NCBI GenBank assembly: GCA_930367205.1
Contig: OV884011.1
Span: 91,373,474 to 91,437,473, forward strand
Length of the DNA: 64,000 bases
Reading direction: 5' to 3'
DNA from: Acanthosoma haemorrhoidale
Taxonomy: Eukaryota > Arthropoda > Insecta > Hemiptera > Acanthosomatidae
Part shown: one piece after another, positions 53,740 through 64,000 of the stretch
Numbering within the stretch: the stretch's first letter is position 1
Layout: every line of letters starts with the position of its first letter
Notes under the pieces: model-generated
What the model saw: the letters and a program-made list of their open reading frames with translations, nothing else
Databases searched by the model: none
Told to the model about the DNA's origin: nothing
Position numbers and translations under genes: made by a program

Positions 53740-54070
53740 CAAGGGTGTAACGAACTTCATTTGGCCGATTGCCTGTGGAATCTGAAGGCCTTCTTTAGGA
53801 ACTCGATCGATATCTGTTAGCCGAATTTGAGAAACACTTAATCTAACAGTTCCATCGCAGAGACTCCTTAGTCTGTCTGCCGGTTCATGTGTTCATTCAT
53901 GCGATTTATTCGACGTATATGCGCATACCAGCTGGGCGTAGCGGCAATCCATTGTGGGATTAGGAGATCCCGGCGGAGATAGCCAGGTGTGAATTTCGTT
54001 TTAATGGTCGGTTCGGATAAGTGCCCGCAGATATATTCGACGAGACAACCGTATTCGAAGGCGTTCTTTA
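53740..54070. promoter_or_regulatory. GC-rich island, candidate regulatory element
   Basis: Contains GCGATTTATTCGACG (a Hox/caudal-like TTTAT core) and TGTGGGATTAGGAGATCC (a GGATTA bicoid/Otx-type core) within 70 bp, flanked by GC-rich sequence. The 104-codon + frame that overlaps its right half (53989-54303) has no recognisable domain. Confidence 0.22.
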
Positions 54071-54659
54071 GATTCCATCTCTATAAACTAATACGTTTAT
54101 TGCCGAATTTGTTATATTATTTTCCTATCAAACGCAGAATAATAATTTTGTCTTTTCTTCCGTATAGTTTTATTTTTATGGGAAATCAAAACTTATATCG
54201 AGTTCAGAACTTCTCAAGAAACATTCTGAGATTTAGATTGGTATTAATGTGTGACAGACAGGTCTATCAACTATTTTTCTTGAATGTTGAATTATTCACT
54301 TGAAATCACAATGAAATATTCATTTTATCACAAAAAAATTCTTAAAATAAGTTTTACTTAATAATACAAACATGGACTTTGTGGAGAAGCGTTTTATGAT
54401 ATCAATTAAACATATGTAGCATGTTATTAAGCAATTGTAATTGTAATGATGTATTGACAGGGACAAGATGATGTAGGTCCAATTATCATGGCGAACCCAC
54501 CAGTACCAACCGTGCCATGGTAGGTGGGACCATTCAATTAATTTCTCTGGCTAATTCCTTTGGTTAAATAAAAAATCTTTTGACTTCCGACAGGTTTTGT
54601 CCTATGCTCGTTGTAGAAATTTAGTCCATTGTACAGAAATAAATAGAATCTGCACCTAA
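54071..54659. other. No recognised gene
   Basis: AT-rich, nothing identified. Confidence 0.5.
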
Positions 54660-54770
54660 TGTAAAATACAAAATAATTTTTAATTGATTCACCTGAGGAT
54701 CTGTAATTATATATAATTATCTGTAAATTTAAAGGGGCTATGAAAGAAAAAAAAAACAAAAAAACTAATG
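54660..54770 (-). repeat. Interspersed repeat E, copy 3 (inverted, partial)
   Basis: The reverse complement reads TTTCATAGCCCCTTTAAATT, then ACAGATAATTATATATAATT, then AGATCCTCAGGTGAATC and AAAAATTATTTTGTATTTTA. It matches 28741-28830 with scattered changes. Confidence 0.6.
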
Positions 54771-56127
54771 TGTTTTGTTGTCTAATATGTTTTGTTTTTC
54801 GGTTTCAATGTGACGGTATAAGTGAAATTCAACAGTCACTGTTTTATTTTTTAGAATTTAGCCCGAAGTCATATTGTCGTAATATGCTGTAGTGTTGTAT
54901 TTTTCCTTTAATTGAATCGCGTTATTGGCTAGTAATGTACCGACCCCCCTCAAAAAATTTTTTTGAATTGCTTGTGTTGTGTTTGCTTCGTGTAAAATAT
55001 CTGATGTATAAATGGATTAGAGCACATATTTTTTTTTTCAAAACTGACTTTTTTACTTTTCCTACTCCGTTAGTATGTACTGCATTTTTTGTGTGAGAGT
55101 GTTTTTGACACTATTGAGGTGGAGCTGTTAACCCACAGGTTATTAACCTTATCGTTAAATGTTATTATATTATTTATAACATCGATAGCTCTGAGAGCTG
55201 ATATTATTGCTAAATATAATCCCCGAAGATAGCATTTCAATAGAAATTTTTTGTAAGATTTAGTAAATGTCAAGTATATGATAATTAAAGACAAAATTTA
55301 ATGCATGGCGTCTTAATTTGTTAGAACCCATACTATTTATGGTAATCATAAATTTTTCATTTTTTTTTTTAGACAGTATTTAATTTGTTTTTTTAAATGT
55401 TCATACTATTATAATAAACTAATCTATGCCACTACAGATCTTAATATGCTAACATATATGATTGGTATCTATCAAATATAGGGTGCTGTTAGGTAATATA
55501 TTATTGTACATACAAAATCTTAATCAAATACATTCATACAGATGTTTGTAAGGGGCTATAATTCAAATATAAAACACTTTAATTGATTTTTTTTCTCATA
55601 TCCAATTATTTTATCGAGAACCTACAAGGATGTTATGTTTTTTATTAGATCTTTTCATTCGTTAGGAAGATTTATGATAAAGATATCGATTACTCACAGG
55701 TCTCCAATAAATAACTGATGAGGCTGCATTCTTTCCTTTCACCTCCTCGAGAAACGAAATAGGTTGTCAGGTCCAAGAAACGAGGTGTCATATGTGTATT
55801 ATGTTGTTAAATTGCTCCATGGGCTTTTACAAATTGTTAAAACGACTCGTTAAAAGAAAAATACGATATTAGCTTCGGTCTAAAATAGTTGGAGTGATAC
55901 CTACAAAGAATACCCACATAGTAACAGCTAGATTATATGAAGGTTCTGGGCTCAAATCCATAAATGGAAAGGGAATTTATTTCATTTTCAAATAGAAGTT
56001 GCTTTCGTGTGGTTATCCATCTTTCGGTCCTTAATGGGAGTATTAAATGCGTCCTATAACCAAACAACCAAATAAAAATACATAATTACTTTTATATTCT
56101 TATATCATTAGTGGAGTACAAAAATAT
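54771..56127. other. No recognised gene
   Basis: AT-rich, nothing identified. Confidence 0.5.
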
Positions 56128-57276
56128 TTACAAGAAATAATCATTTTCCTTATCGTCCCCAAGAGCCTTCTTGGTATTCAAAGTGCGTTTCTTGAAAACA
56201 ATCAGAGTCGGTACAATTTCCTTTGGTGAGTGAAGCTTTGCCCTAGATGTGGTCTGGATATTCCGTAGTTCTGTTACGTCTGGATCGATAATGCACCAAT
56301 ATCCTGAGTACAACTGATAGTAGTTACATTGTTTTGGAGCATTGAGCATCTAATTTTAATTTACTTCTTCTCTACTAATATTTTAGTGACACTGGTAAAT
56401 ATCTTGGTGGGTATCTTTGCAAAAACAGCGATCTAACTTTACAAGTTATTTGGTTTGTTAAACGTTTTCAAATAAATATAGTTATTGAGCAGAAAGAAAT
56501 CGGTGTTTTTTTCTGGGGTTTCCCAGAACCATTGTCACCATATTGTACTGCATTGGCCTCAGGATTTTGTGTATTGTATAAGAACTATTTAATTATTCTT
56601 TTGAAGATACTGCGGGTGATTGTTCAAGGTCAAAGGTTTAAGCTGTGCTAACCGTTTTGGCCTAGTATTATAGTGGTGTTTTTATTTACCAGTGGGGCAT
56701 TAGACAGTGCGTTTTCATTGGATTTTCAAAATGTTCTTCCATACAGCTAATAGATTGTCTAGGAGTTGCTGACTAGATTTTAAATGACGGCGTCAATACT
56801 TTTTACTCCACTTAACTGTAAGTTTTGGGGAAATTTCACCAGGTTTTTCAACAAGCCTAGTCCGCTGAATAATTGGAAATGGTGTTTTTACAATGTTTGC
56901 TGGAGTATCTTTAACAAAAGTTGTAGCAGTTAACTTTCTGAATTCCTCATCAAAAGTTGGATTACCTCGGAATTTCAGTTTCCTCATTGTCGTTGCGAGA
57001 TGGTTCTGGAGACCTTTTAGGATTTGGTGCTTCTAGGGGGCTTAACTATAGCCTACTGACGATCCTTGATAATGCTAGATGTATTGTTAGGTTGTCTTAC
57101 TACAATATCTATACGATCTTGTTGGGCCTAAGGTTCGACGTACCATTTTGCTGCTAAGTTTGCCGGCACGTGTAGCCAACAAAAGAGTGTTTGAGCGGGT
57201 AGAACGTATAAGAGAAGTATCCGTGACATATGAAGAATTTATCAGAAAGACGCTGGATCTACGAGCTTTTGCCACC
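56128..57276 (-). pseudogene. Broken coding stretch of unknown origin (pseudogene or unrecognised multi-exon gene)
   Basis: On the minus strand several coding-like frames follow each other. At 57276-57087 a Ser/Arg-rich piece includes AKARRSSVFLINSSYVTD and SSKMVRRTLGPTRS. About 57040-56965 gives PNPKRSPEPSRNDNEETEI. At 56987-56793 the frame runs FRGNPTFDEEFRKLTATTF and continues VKDTPANIVKTPFPI. At 56349-56128 a frame opens MLNAPKQCNYYQL and ends KALGDDKENDYFL with a stop. The first three pieces connect through single frameshifts, which argues for decay. The last is separated by about 440 bp of broken sequence and begins just after a TTAAAATTAG acceptor-like string, which would also fit an exon. 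The protein would be basic, low-complexity and possibly nuclear. I do not recognise it; the KEN triplet alone is not evidence for a cell-cycle role. Confidence 0.35.
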
Positions 57277-60200
57277 TAAAAGAGCGATCGTAGGGTCACC
57301 TCTTTATGACCTCTTAGACGAGAGCATTGGGAACGATGCAAGATGGTTTGGGTATAATAATCCTCGTACCATGATTCATTGACCTCTTTTCTTTAATACC
57401 GTACCCTATAACATTTTGCCCACATTTTGTTTATTATTGAGGTGAACAAAAATTCTAACTCGAGATTCTGGTGATAAATCTTATTTTATGATTCTTCTAC
57501 TTACATGTCTAGGTATTCTTATAATTTAAGACTTTTATTGGAGCAGTTTTCGGATGAGGTTATGGTATCGTAGCTAGTTTTGATATACTTCATTTACAAT
57601 TATTGGCGGATTACTCTTTTGATGTGGGCTTGGGCAGTGTTTAAACTGTGAAGCAGTGTTTTTTCACCCATAAATCTCGGGCCACGCACCAAATATTCCC
57701 TGTATATCAGCATAATAGTTGGGTAGAAATCCGCTAGAAAATCTATTTTGGTCGAGTTATCAAATCACAGGATAGATATCGATGATATTTTTTTCAAGAT
57801 AGCTATGGATAGAATAATTTAAAAACTGATTATTGTTATTATGATATTAGTTTTTGATGGTCTCTTTGTAAACTACAGATTTCTAGGCGGTTGGTTTCTA
57901 ACTACAAGTCTATCACTGACCACTATTGTTATCATCAGTGATATCCTCTTCCGATTATCTAAGTTTTCACTATATTTAGTATGCCCAGACTCGGCCAATG
58001 AAACCACTGAAGAAATCAGCATTATTCATTCCATGTTCCATGTGATCCCTCACGGCTAGTTAAAAAGCGCAAGGTGTTTCAAGATGGATTCAACATCATC
58101 ATCCATCATGGAGTGTATATAGGCCGATGGATGCCAGCCATGGGGACGGTTGCATAATGCAGTGTTTTATAAAAGATCATTGAATTGATAATCAAAGTGA
58201 AATGGGTACCTACTTGCTGAACAGGCTTTGGGAGCTCTATATGGGCGCTAGCCTAGAACGTCTCAATAGTTGTTTCTAGTAAATTCCCCTTTTGGTCATT
58301 TAGCGTTTTCTAAGCTAGGCAGAAACGTTACTGGAATTAACCTCACTAGTTAGAATTAGTTAGTTAGAACTAACACTCATAGCTCAATTTCGAAAAGATG
58401 TTCGACGGTGAGAGGAAGTTGATCGTGATAGTTGTAGGTTTTGGATCTTACCGAGTTCTATTCAATTGGGTTCCGAAATATGAAGGGTACTGTCAAGATA
58501 GAATAACTCGATAAAACAAATTCACAATTGCCATTCCTGGACCTGGAGTCCACTCTGTGGGAACCTTTTCGTCTCCTGGCCCAAACCGAACTAGGTATAA
58601 GGTGTCGCGTTAGATAAATTCCTTGAGTTGATTCTATGTAAAGCAAACATTTTTAATCCTAGATTAATTTTTAATTATTTGGCTGGAGATGTTCTGCAGG
58701 TTCCGGAGAGCTCTGACTGTATCAAGCTGAATAATAATTTTCCAAGTTCCCATAAATTTTCTCTCTAGTCCGACGTATTTACAGAAAAAGACCTGTTGCT
58801 TCATTTTTCTCCAAAAATGTAAAGAAAATTAGTAAATTTAACTTTCCGCCTTAAATCAGTATGATCATGGTTTTTAAATACTTTAATTAGTAGTACATGC
58901 TCTATCTGTTACAAACTACATGTATGATAATTAAAATATATTCTAAATATATTAAGATAATAAAAAAAAAAGCAATATTATTGCTATATATTATACGTAA
59001 AAAATAAATGATAACCGAATTAAAAAAAAAAGAAGAAAAACATTGAGGTGCAATTATATCATATACTGCAATTTAGTTAAATAAAGTATTTGAGGTTAAC
59101 AAATGCGTTTAACCCTATATACCTATAGACCCCCCCCCCCCCTTAGGCCAATCATTGATCTTGGAAAAGATTTCCGACTTCGCTTGTGAATAAGGTTATT
59201 TTTAATATTCCATTCAATTTCAAAATCATCTTTATATATAATTATTGTAATTACATAGAAATTTTTTTCCCGTGGACGTTGCAAATACACAATTTAATCA
59301 CATGAAAACATTTATTATGAATTTAATACGGCATCTAAAGCAGCGATAATTAAATCTTTTAGAAAGTGGGACAGACTTCTGCAAAGTGGTTTTACGGAGT
59401 GGTTTCTCATATTATTGTAGAACTAATCCGAGAAACTCATAAAGATAGGATTTTTTAATGCGCTTTCCTTCGGACAACATAACACCGCCTACTTCTTCGG
59501 CAAGTTTATGGCTTTAGGTTTCCAAGAGTAAATTTTATAATTTTCAGTAAGCAAAAATACATGGTGAGTGAGTGATTGAGGAAGAAACATTAAATCTCGA
59601 AGAATTTGGAATGGTAGACATTAAGCTGGTTATGTCAACTTGTCGGGGACAGTTGTAAAAGTCACTGTATTAGGTTAATTTTTTACATTCATGCTCTCCT
59701 TTTTTTTTTTTTTTAATCTCATCGAGTCATTATATTAAGATGTAAACAAAGTCTCTACTACCGCTTTAGTCTAGTAATAAATAGTAAAGAGTAATAAAAA
59801 GATATCAGAAGAGATAATTGTTTCTTTTATTCTTAGGGGAAGAATCTGGTTAGTACTAGAGTAAAGATTTTTTTTTTCTTTTCATTTCAAATATATAAGC
59901 TGCACCCTGTTAGCTGAAAATGATGAGGGTTGTTAAACCAACTCAGTGAAACTCTGAGTAGGAAACATAGCGGGGTATAGAAAAAATAAAGATCTGGCAC
60001 GACCGCCTATTTATCAAACTGCTACTATCATCCGGACAAATATGTTCTTGTCTCGTGTCAGGTGCAAGATTGATAGCAGTTCGGCTGGACCAGATCCGAC
60101 GGGCGTGCCACCTAAGAAGCTAGTAGTGCATTCTTCATTCATATTATTAATAAACGGCATTGATTCATTTTTTTTAAGTATTTGCTTCAGTACCTAAGCA

Positions 60201-63200
60201 GTAGGCATTAGTACATTTGTACTGGGCTTGATAGCAGTACTTTTGCCGGGGTTAATTTAAATAAAATCAGTAGTTATAAAGATTGTATTTTACTGAAACA
60301 CTATTGTTACTATCTTATACGTTCTAGTTTTATATACCAATTATTTTCATATTCTGCCAAACTTGAAAAGAACCACACAACCGGGATATTATGCAGCACA
60401 GACGAAAAAAAATAAATCAATTAAGGGTGGGCATCAATAAAAAATATCAATTTATTTTTATTTAATAATTAAATTACATTTAATAAAATTATATGTACTC
60501 TTCTATTTTTTTAAATCTTATCCAAGCATGTTATTACTTCAATGTTAAACATTTTTTTTTTTAAGTTCAAAGAATATATCATACTTTGTAAACGCGATCA
60601 TTTGTGGAATGACAATTTAGGATGACTAGTTCTAGCCACTAGTTCTTCTCATGACAAATAAAAAGAAAATTAACATAACTATACAAAGAAAAAACAAAGG
60701 CTTAATTACTGGTTTTTCTTCCCATGTTCATGAGATTTTAAAGGCAGTCTTTGTACGAAAATGACCTTTTATATGGCATAAGATTCATTGGTTAGAAAGC
60801 GATGTATTCATGACTTTTGTTATTTAATATACCTAAAAACAACATATTTTCAAGTGAAATTATAAAATTAAAAAGATTTATCGCATTATAAATAACTGGG
60901 CACATCTATTAACGAAATGTATTTTCATGAACACACACTTCCGTCTGATGATCTGACCATCACCACTTAATAACAAGAGCTTGAGCTAGTGAAAGCGTTA
61001 TTATATAAAAACGCTTGTTGTTAAAAAAACAAACATCTTTTCGTCAAATTAAAGATCTACTCTCAGCGAGCTAAATATTCTATTAAGAAAGCTTTATTTG
61101 TACTTTGTATACATTTTAAATAAGTAGATATATTATTAAAATCACGTTATTTTAAGTTATGCTGTCTTACATTTTAACGTTAACATTGGTACCAGTATAT
61201 AATATACATTAATAATTAGAAAATTACGATATCAATAAGCATAATGTGTGATCCACATCCCAAATCCTCAATATCCCAACATACATTCGGAAGGAGTGAG
61301 AAGTTCTAAATAGGACAAAACCTTTTCACATCGATTTTTATGGACAATTATTTTTGTGACATATTGCCTCTTTTCGTATTTGTGACTTTTTCATCACCAT
61401 CGTATCAGGAAAATAAGTGTATGTATTATTTTAATGAAAGCAGTTCAAGATTAAACATTGACGTATAATTTTATTTTATTAGACTTATTCAATCGAGTTC
61501 AGTTGGTAAGATTGTTCCTATATTATATAGTACGCCGAATAGTTATTGTAACAAACATTGTTGATCCTATAAAGCAAATTTATCTGTTATATTATCATTA
61601 CATCAACAAATTGTACTATAAGTTGATCCATATCTTGATGATGACAATCCAGCATTGTATTGGCAGTATAAAATAATATAATCGCTTAAAAGGTTTTAGG
61701 GGTATTAATGGAAAAGAGTTCAATTTGATTTAACTACTGTTTATGTTTGGTTTGCATACTTATTACTTCACCGACACGCAATGCTTAACACTTTAAAAAC
61801 GTATTCAAATTAACAACAGCATAAGACGTTGATGCATTCACGGTTTAGCATAACTGCGACGCCTCAGTGCGTGCTTGACTCGATATTTATTCCAACTAGT
61901 ACGACTTTTGTTTTGATTTGCAAATCCGAAGGAGTTGAAGGATGATATAAGGCCAAATCACGCTTTCAAGTGGTTAAAAAAAGGTTGAGACGGACAAGAT
62001 ATGTTGAGGTCAGATTCCAACGATGTTTGGTTAGGACAAGGACCTTAACCTCGTACCTGAAGGAATGCCGGGCTTTCGTCGGGATTCCCTTTAGGGAACC
62101 GATCCCGCCTTAGTATACTTATCTCATAGATTAAAGGCTTCCTAGATTTTTTGCGTTCTTGACATTAGGACTCATATTTTCCGCATCGTTAAGTGGATAT
62201 CTTAGTTGCCCCGCCATATAAAACGTTTTTAACTGATTGGCCCTTTTAGCCCGACTATTTTTTTTTTAAATGTTTTGCTTTTTGGTTTTTGCTTCATAAT
62301 CACTTAAGAGAATTGTATGAATAGTAATGGATGAGGGCTCTCGTATGGTTCTACTTTGGCTAGCGAAAGTTTAGTTTTATTTTACTAAGGTTTAGGTTTA
62401 TTTGCATACTTATTGCTTCACTTTATTTTTACATTTTTAATAGTATTCAAACGACCAATTATGAATTGAATTTTATTTAATGAGGTTTAAAGCGAAGACA
62501 AATATTAGGAGGCACTTACAGAAAACTCCCTATAGGTTTCATAAATACTTGATAAAATAAACTAATAAAAAAAAAAACTTAGTATTTTATATAAAAACTA
62601 CTTAATGCGTAATAACTACAATAATGACATACAACATTATATTGTCTGATTACTTTTAATTTCCTTTTGCGAAATCGCATTAAATGTGGCCTCTTCGATG
62701 GTGGATGAAATTATAATGTTAAATCTTCTACTACTGTTTCCGACCAAGTTTCAGACATTCTCCCAGTGTATCTCGTTAATAGTCTCAAAACTTTTTTGAG
62801 CCAAAAGGGAGAGGTACGGTCATTATGCAGATGTATGGTCGTGGTCTTACAATTGAACCAATCGATCTAAACTTTTAAAGGTTTATTCCACAACTTTATG
62901 TATGCTAAATAGTTTACAAGTTGGACCCAAACTATGATATTGGGCATTATTGACAGTTTTGAACAGTGACTAAAGAAAGATCAAAAGTCATAGACAAGCA
63001 TTAACATAAGGTACGTTAATAGTTAAAAGTCAGACGTTTTCACGTTTTGTGTGTGTGTGTGTGTTTTTTTTAACATACTCTCCAATATCATATATTATTT
63101 TTATCATATTAACATTTTATTATCAAACAAAACCTATAAACAGCCCATCCCTAGGTATTTTTGAAAATATTTAAAAAATTTAAAACTTATTGGAATATTT

Positions 63201-63552
63201 TTAAGGTAACTGTCTTATATTAACACAGCATAGTTAAGACAAACAGGCAACAGGCATACAGAGCACACACAAAAAGACGAATACCATTCGCACAATACGT
63301 TATTCAAAGTAATCCCATCCCATCTATTCGACATCCTAGATTATTTACTACTTATAGCAATAGAACCAAATGAAGAAAACGTAAGCAAAATTATTTGCTA
63401 ATCGTCAGACATTTCTTCCGGTAATTTAATTTATTACATTCAATATTGACCCGTGTTCATTCATTACTTGCGAATGAAGTATTTCAAATTCACGTTTGTT
63501 TTCCGTAGACACCATAGTAACAGCTCCTACGCGACGTCACTATATTTACAGT
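57277..63552. other. No recognised gene
   Basis: Mostly AT-rich. Items seen are a run of 13 C at 59130-59142, oligo-T and oligo-A runs, and a (GT)n tract at about 63048-63064. Small GC-richer patches (60040-60125, 61990-62110) have no interpretable frame. No exon continuing the ADAMTS gene was recognised. Confidence 0.5.
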
Positions 63553-63870
63553 TCATTTAGTGAGATGATGACTGGGAGGGTTATCTTTAGACATCGAGAT
63601 GATCACAGCCGTGTCTCCCGGATCGAATGTTGAGCGAGGTACGCCAGTGAATGACAAAGTTCTAGAAGGGTATTGTCGGCACTTGGTTTCTGCCTGAGGC
63701 TCCCCTACCAGTTGGATGAGCTTCAGTACGTGCCAGAAATATTGTACGCTTCGTTAAACAGAATCTCATTATGGCAGTCTAATACCCGTCGGCGTCTAAG
63801 GGAAAGTGGAAGGGGGTGTCCGAGGAACCTGGTCCCACGGATTTGTGACTAACGCGGGAAGCGCTAAGAT
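63553..63870 (-). other. GC-rich stretch with overlapping minus-strand frames, unassigned
   Basis: On the minus strand one frame is open for 66 codons (63753-63556), including KLIQLVGEPQAETKCRQYPS and STFDPGDTAVIISMSKDN. A second frame, broken by one stop, runs from about 63869 to 63665 and includes SVGPGSSDTPFHFPLDADGY and LTKRTIFLARTEAHPTGRG. The two overlap, so a single frameshift could join them. Composition is unlike the AT-rich surroundings. A transposable-element fragment or a gene exon are both possible; I recognise neither. Just beyond it, a full CRE-type palindrome CGACGTCA lies at 63532-63539. Confidence 0.3.
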
Positions 63871-64000
63871 TAATTTAAACGTAGAAATTAAATTAAAAAT
63901 CCATCCGTGTAAATTTTAGAAGTAATTTTTCAATAAGAACGATGCAACTATAAAAAAGTTTAGAAAATATTAAATATATAAAAGTTATTTTGTCCAAGTT

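Noticed and set aside
55920..55960. TCTGGGCTCAAATCCAT looked like a tRNA T-arm.
   Set aside because: No acceptor, D or anticodon arm could be built around it.

Overview
This is AT-rich eukaryotic DNA from an arthropod, most likely an insect. It is sparsely coding: short spliced exons with GT/AG borders lie several kilobases apart, there is one nuclear-type tRNA gene, and many decayed jockey-type non-LTR retrotransposons are present. No operon, Shine-Dalgarno site, CRISPR array or prokaryotic gene is visible. Which insect order it comes from cannot be settled by reading. Long introns and dense old LINE debris suggest a medium or large genome, for example a hemipteran.

The only host protein-coding gene I can support runs on the + strand. 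Three internal exons (11845-11976, 19248-19393, 24373-24501) join in phase and encode the prodomain of a secreted ADAMTS-type metalloproteinase (reprolysin/M12B propeptide family). The start-codon/signal-peptide exon and all catalytic and thrombospondin exons were not found. The roughly 39.5 kb to the right of the third exon is therefore either one very long intron or contains exons I missed. A (CT)73 tract starts 80 bp after the first exon. A canonical tRNA-Ser(GCT) with an oligo-T terminator lies at 25958-26039, followed by a probable pogo/Tigger-like MITE.

The rest is mostly repeats. Jockey family A has a shared 3' UTR at 1-96, 18557-18890 and 47846-48098, and the middle copy also carries the end of its reverse transcriptase ORF. 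Jockey family B is seen at 3910-4330 (+), 13990-14125 (-) and 39000-40310 (-). A third jockey fragment at 41371-41958 (-) keeps about 195 unbroken codons of reverse transcriptase, including the FADD active site. Three further uncharacterised interspersed repeats occur at 15150-15700/34265-34900, at 28735/40449/54660, and at 28985/44425. A broken coding stretch (56128-57276, minus) looks like a pseudogene or an unrecognised intron-containing gene.

Several GC-richer islands of 200-500 bp (near 7.1, 16.8, 19.7, 30, 37.1, 43.1, 52.6, 53.9 and 63.7 kb) stand out from the AT-rich background. They are candidates for regulatory elements or old element fragments. I did not find a convincing novel biological system. 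The most useful leads are the ADAMTS gene structure, the paired repeat families and the unexplained GC islands.
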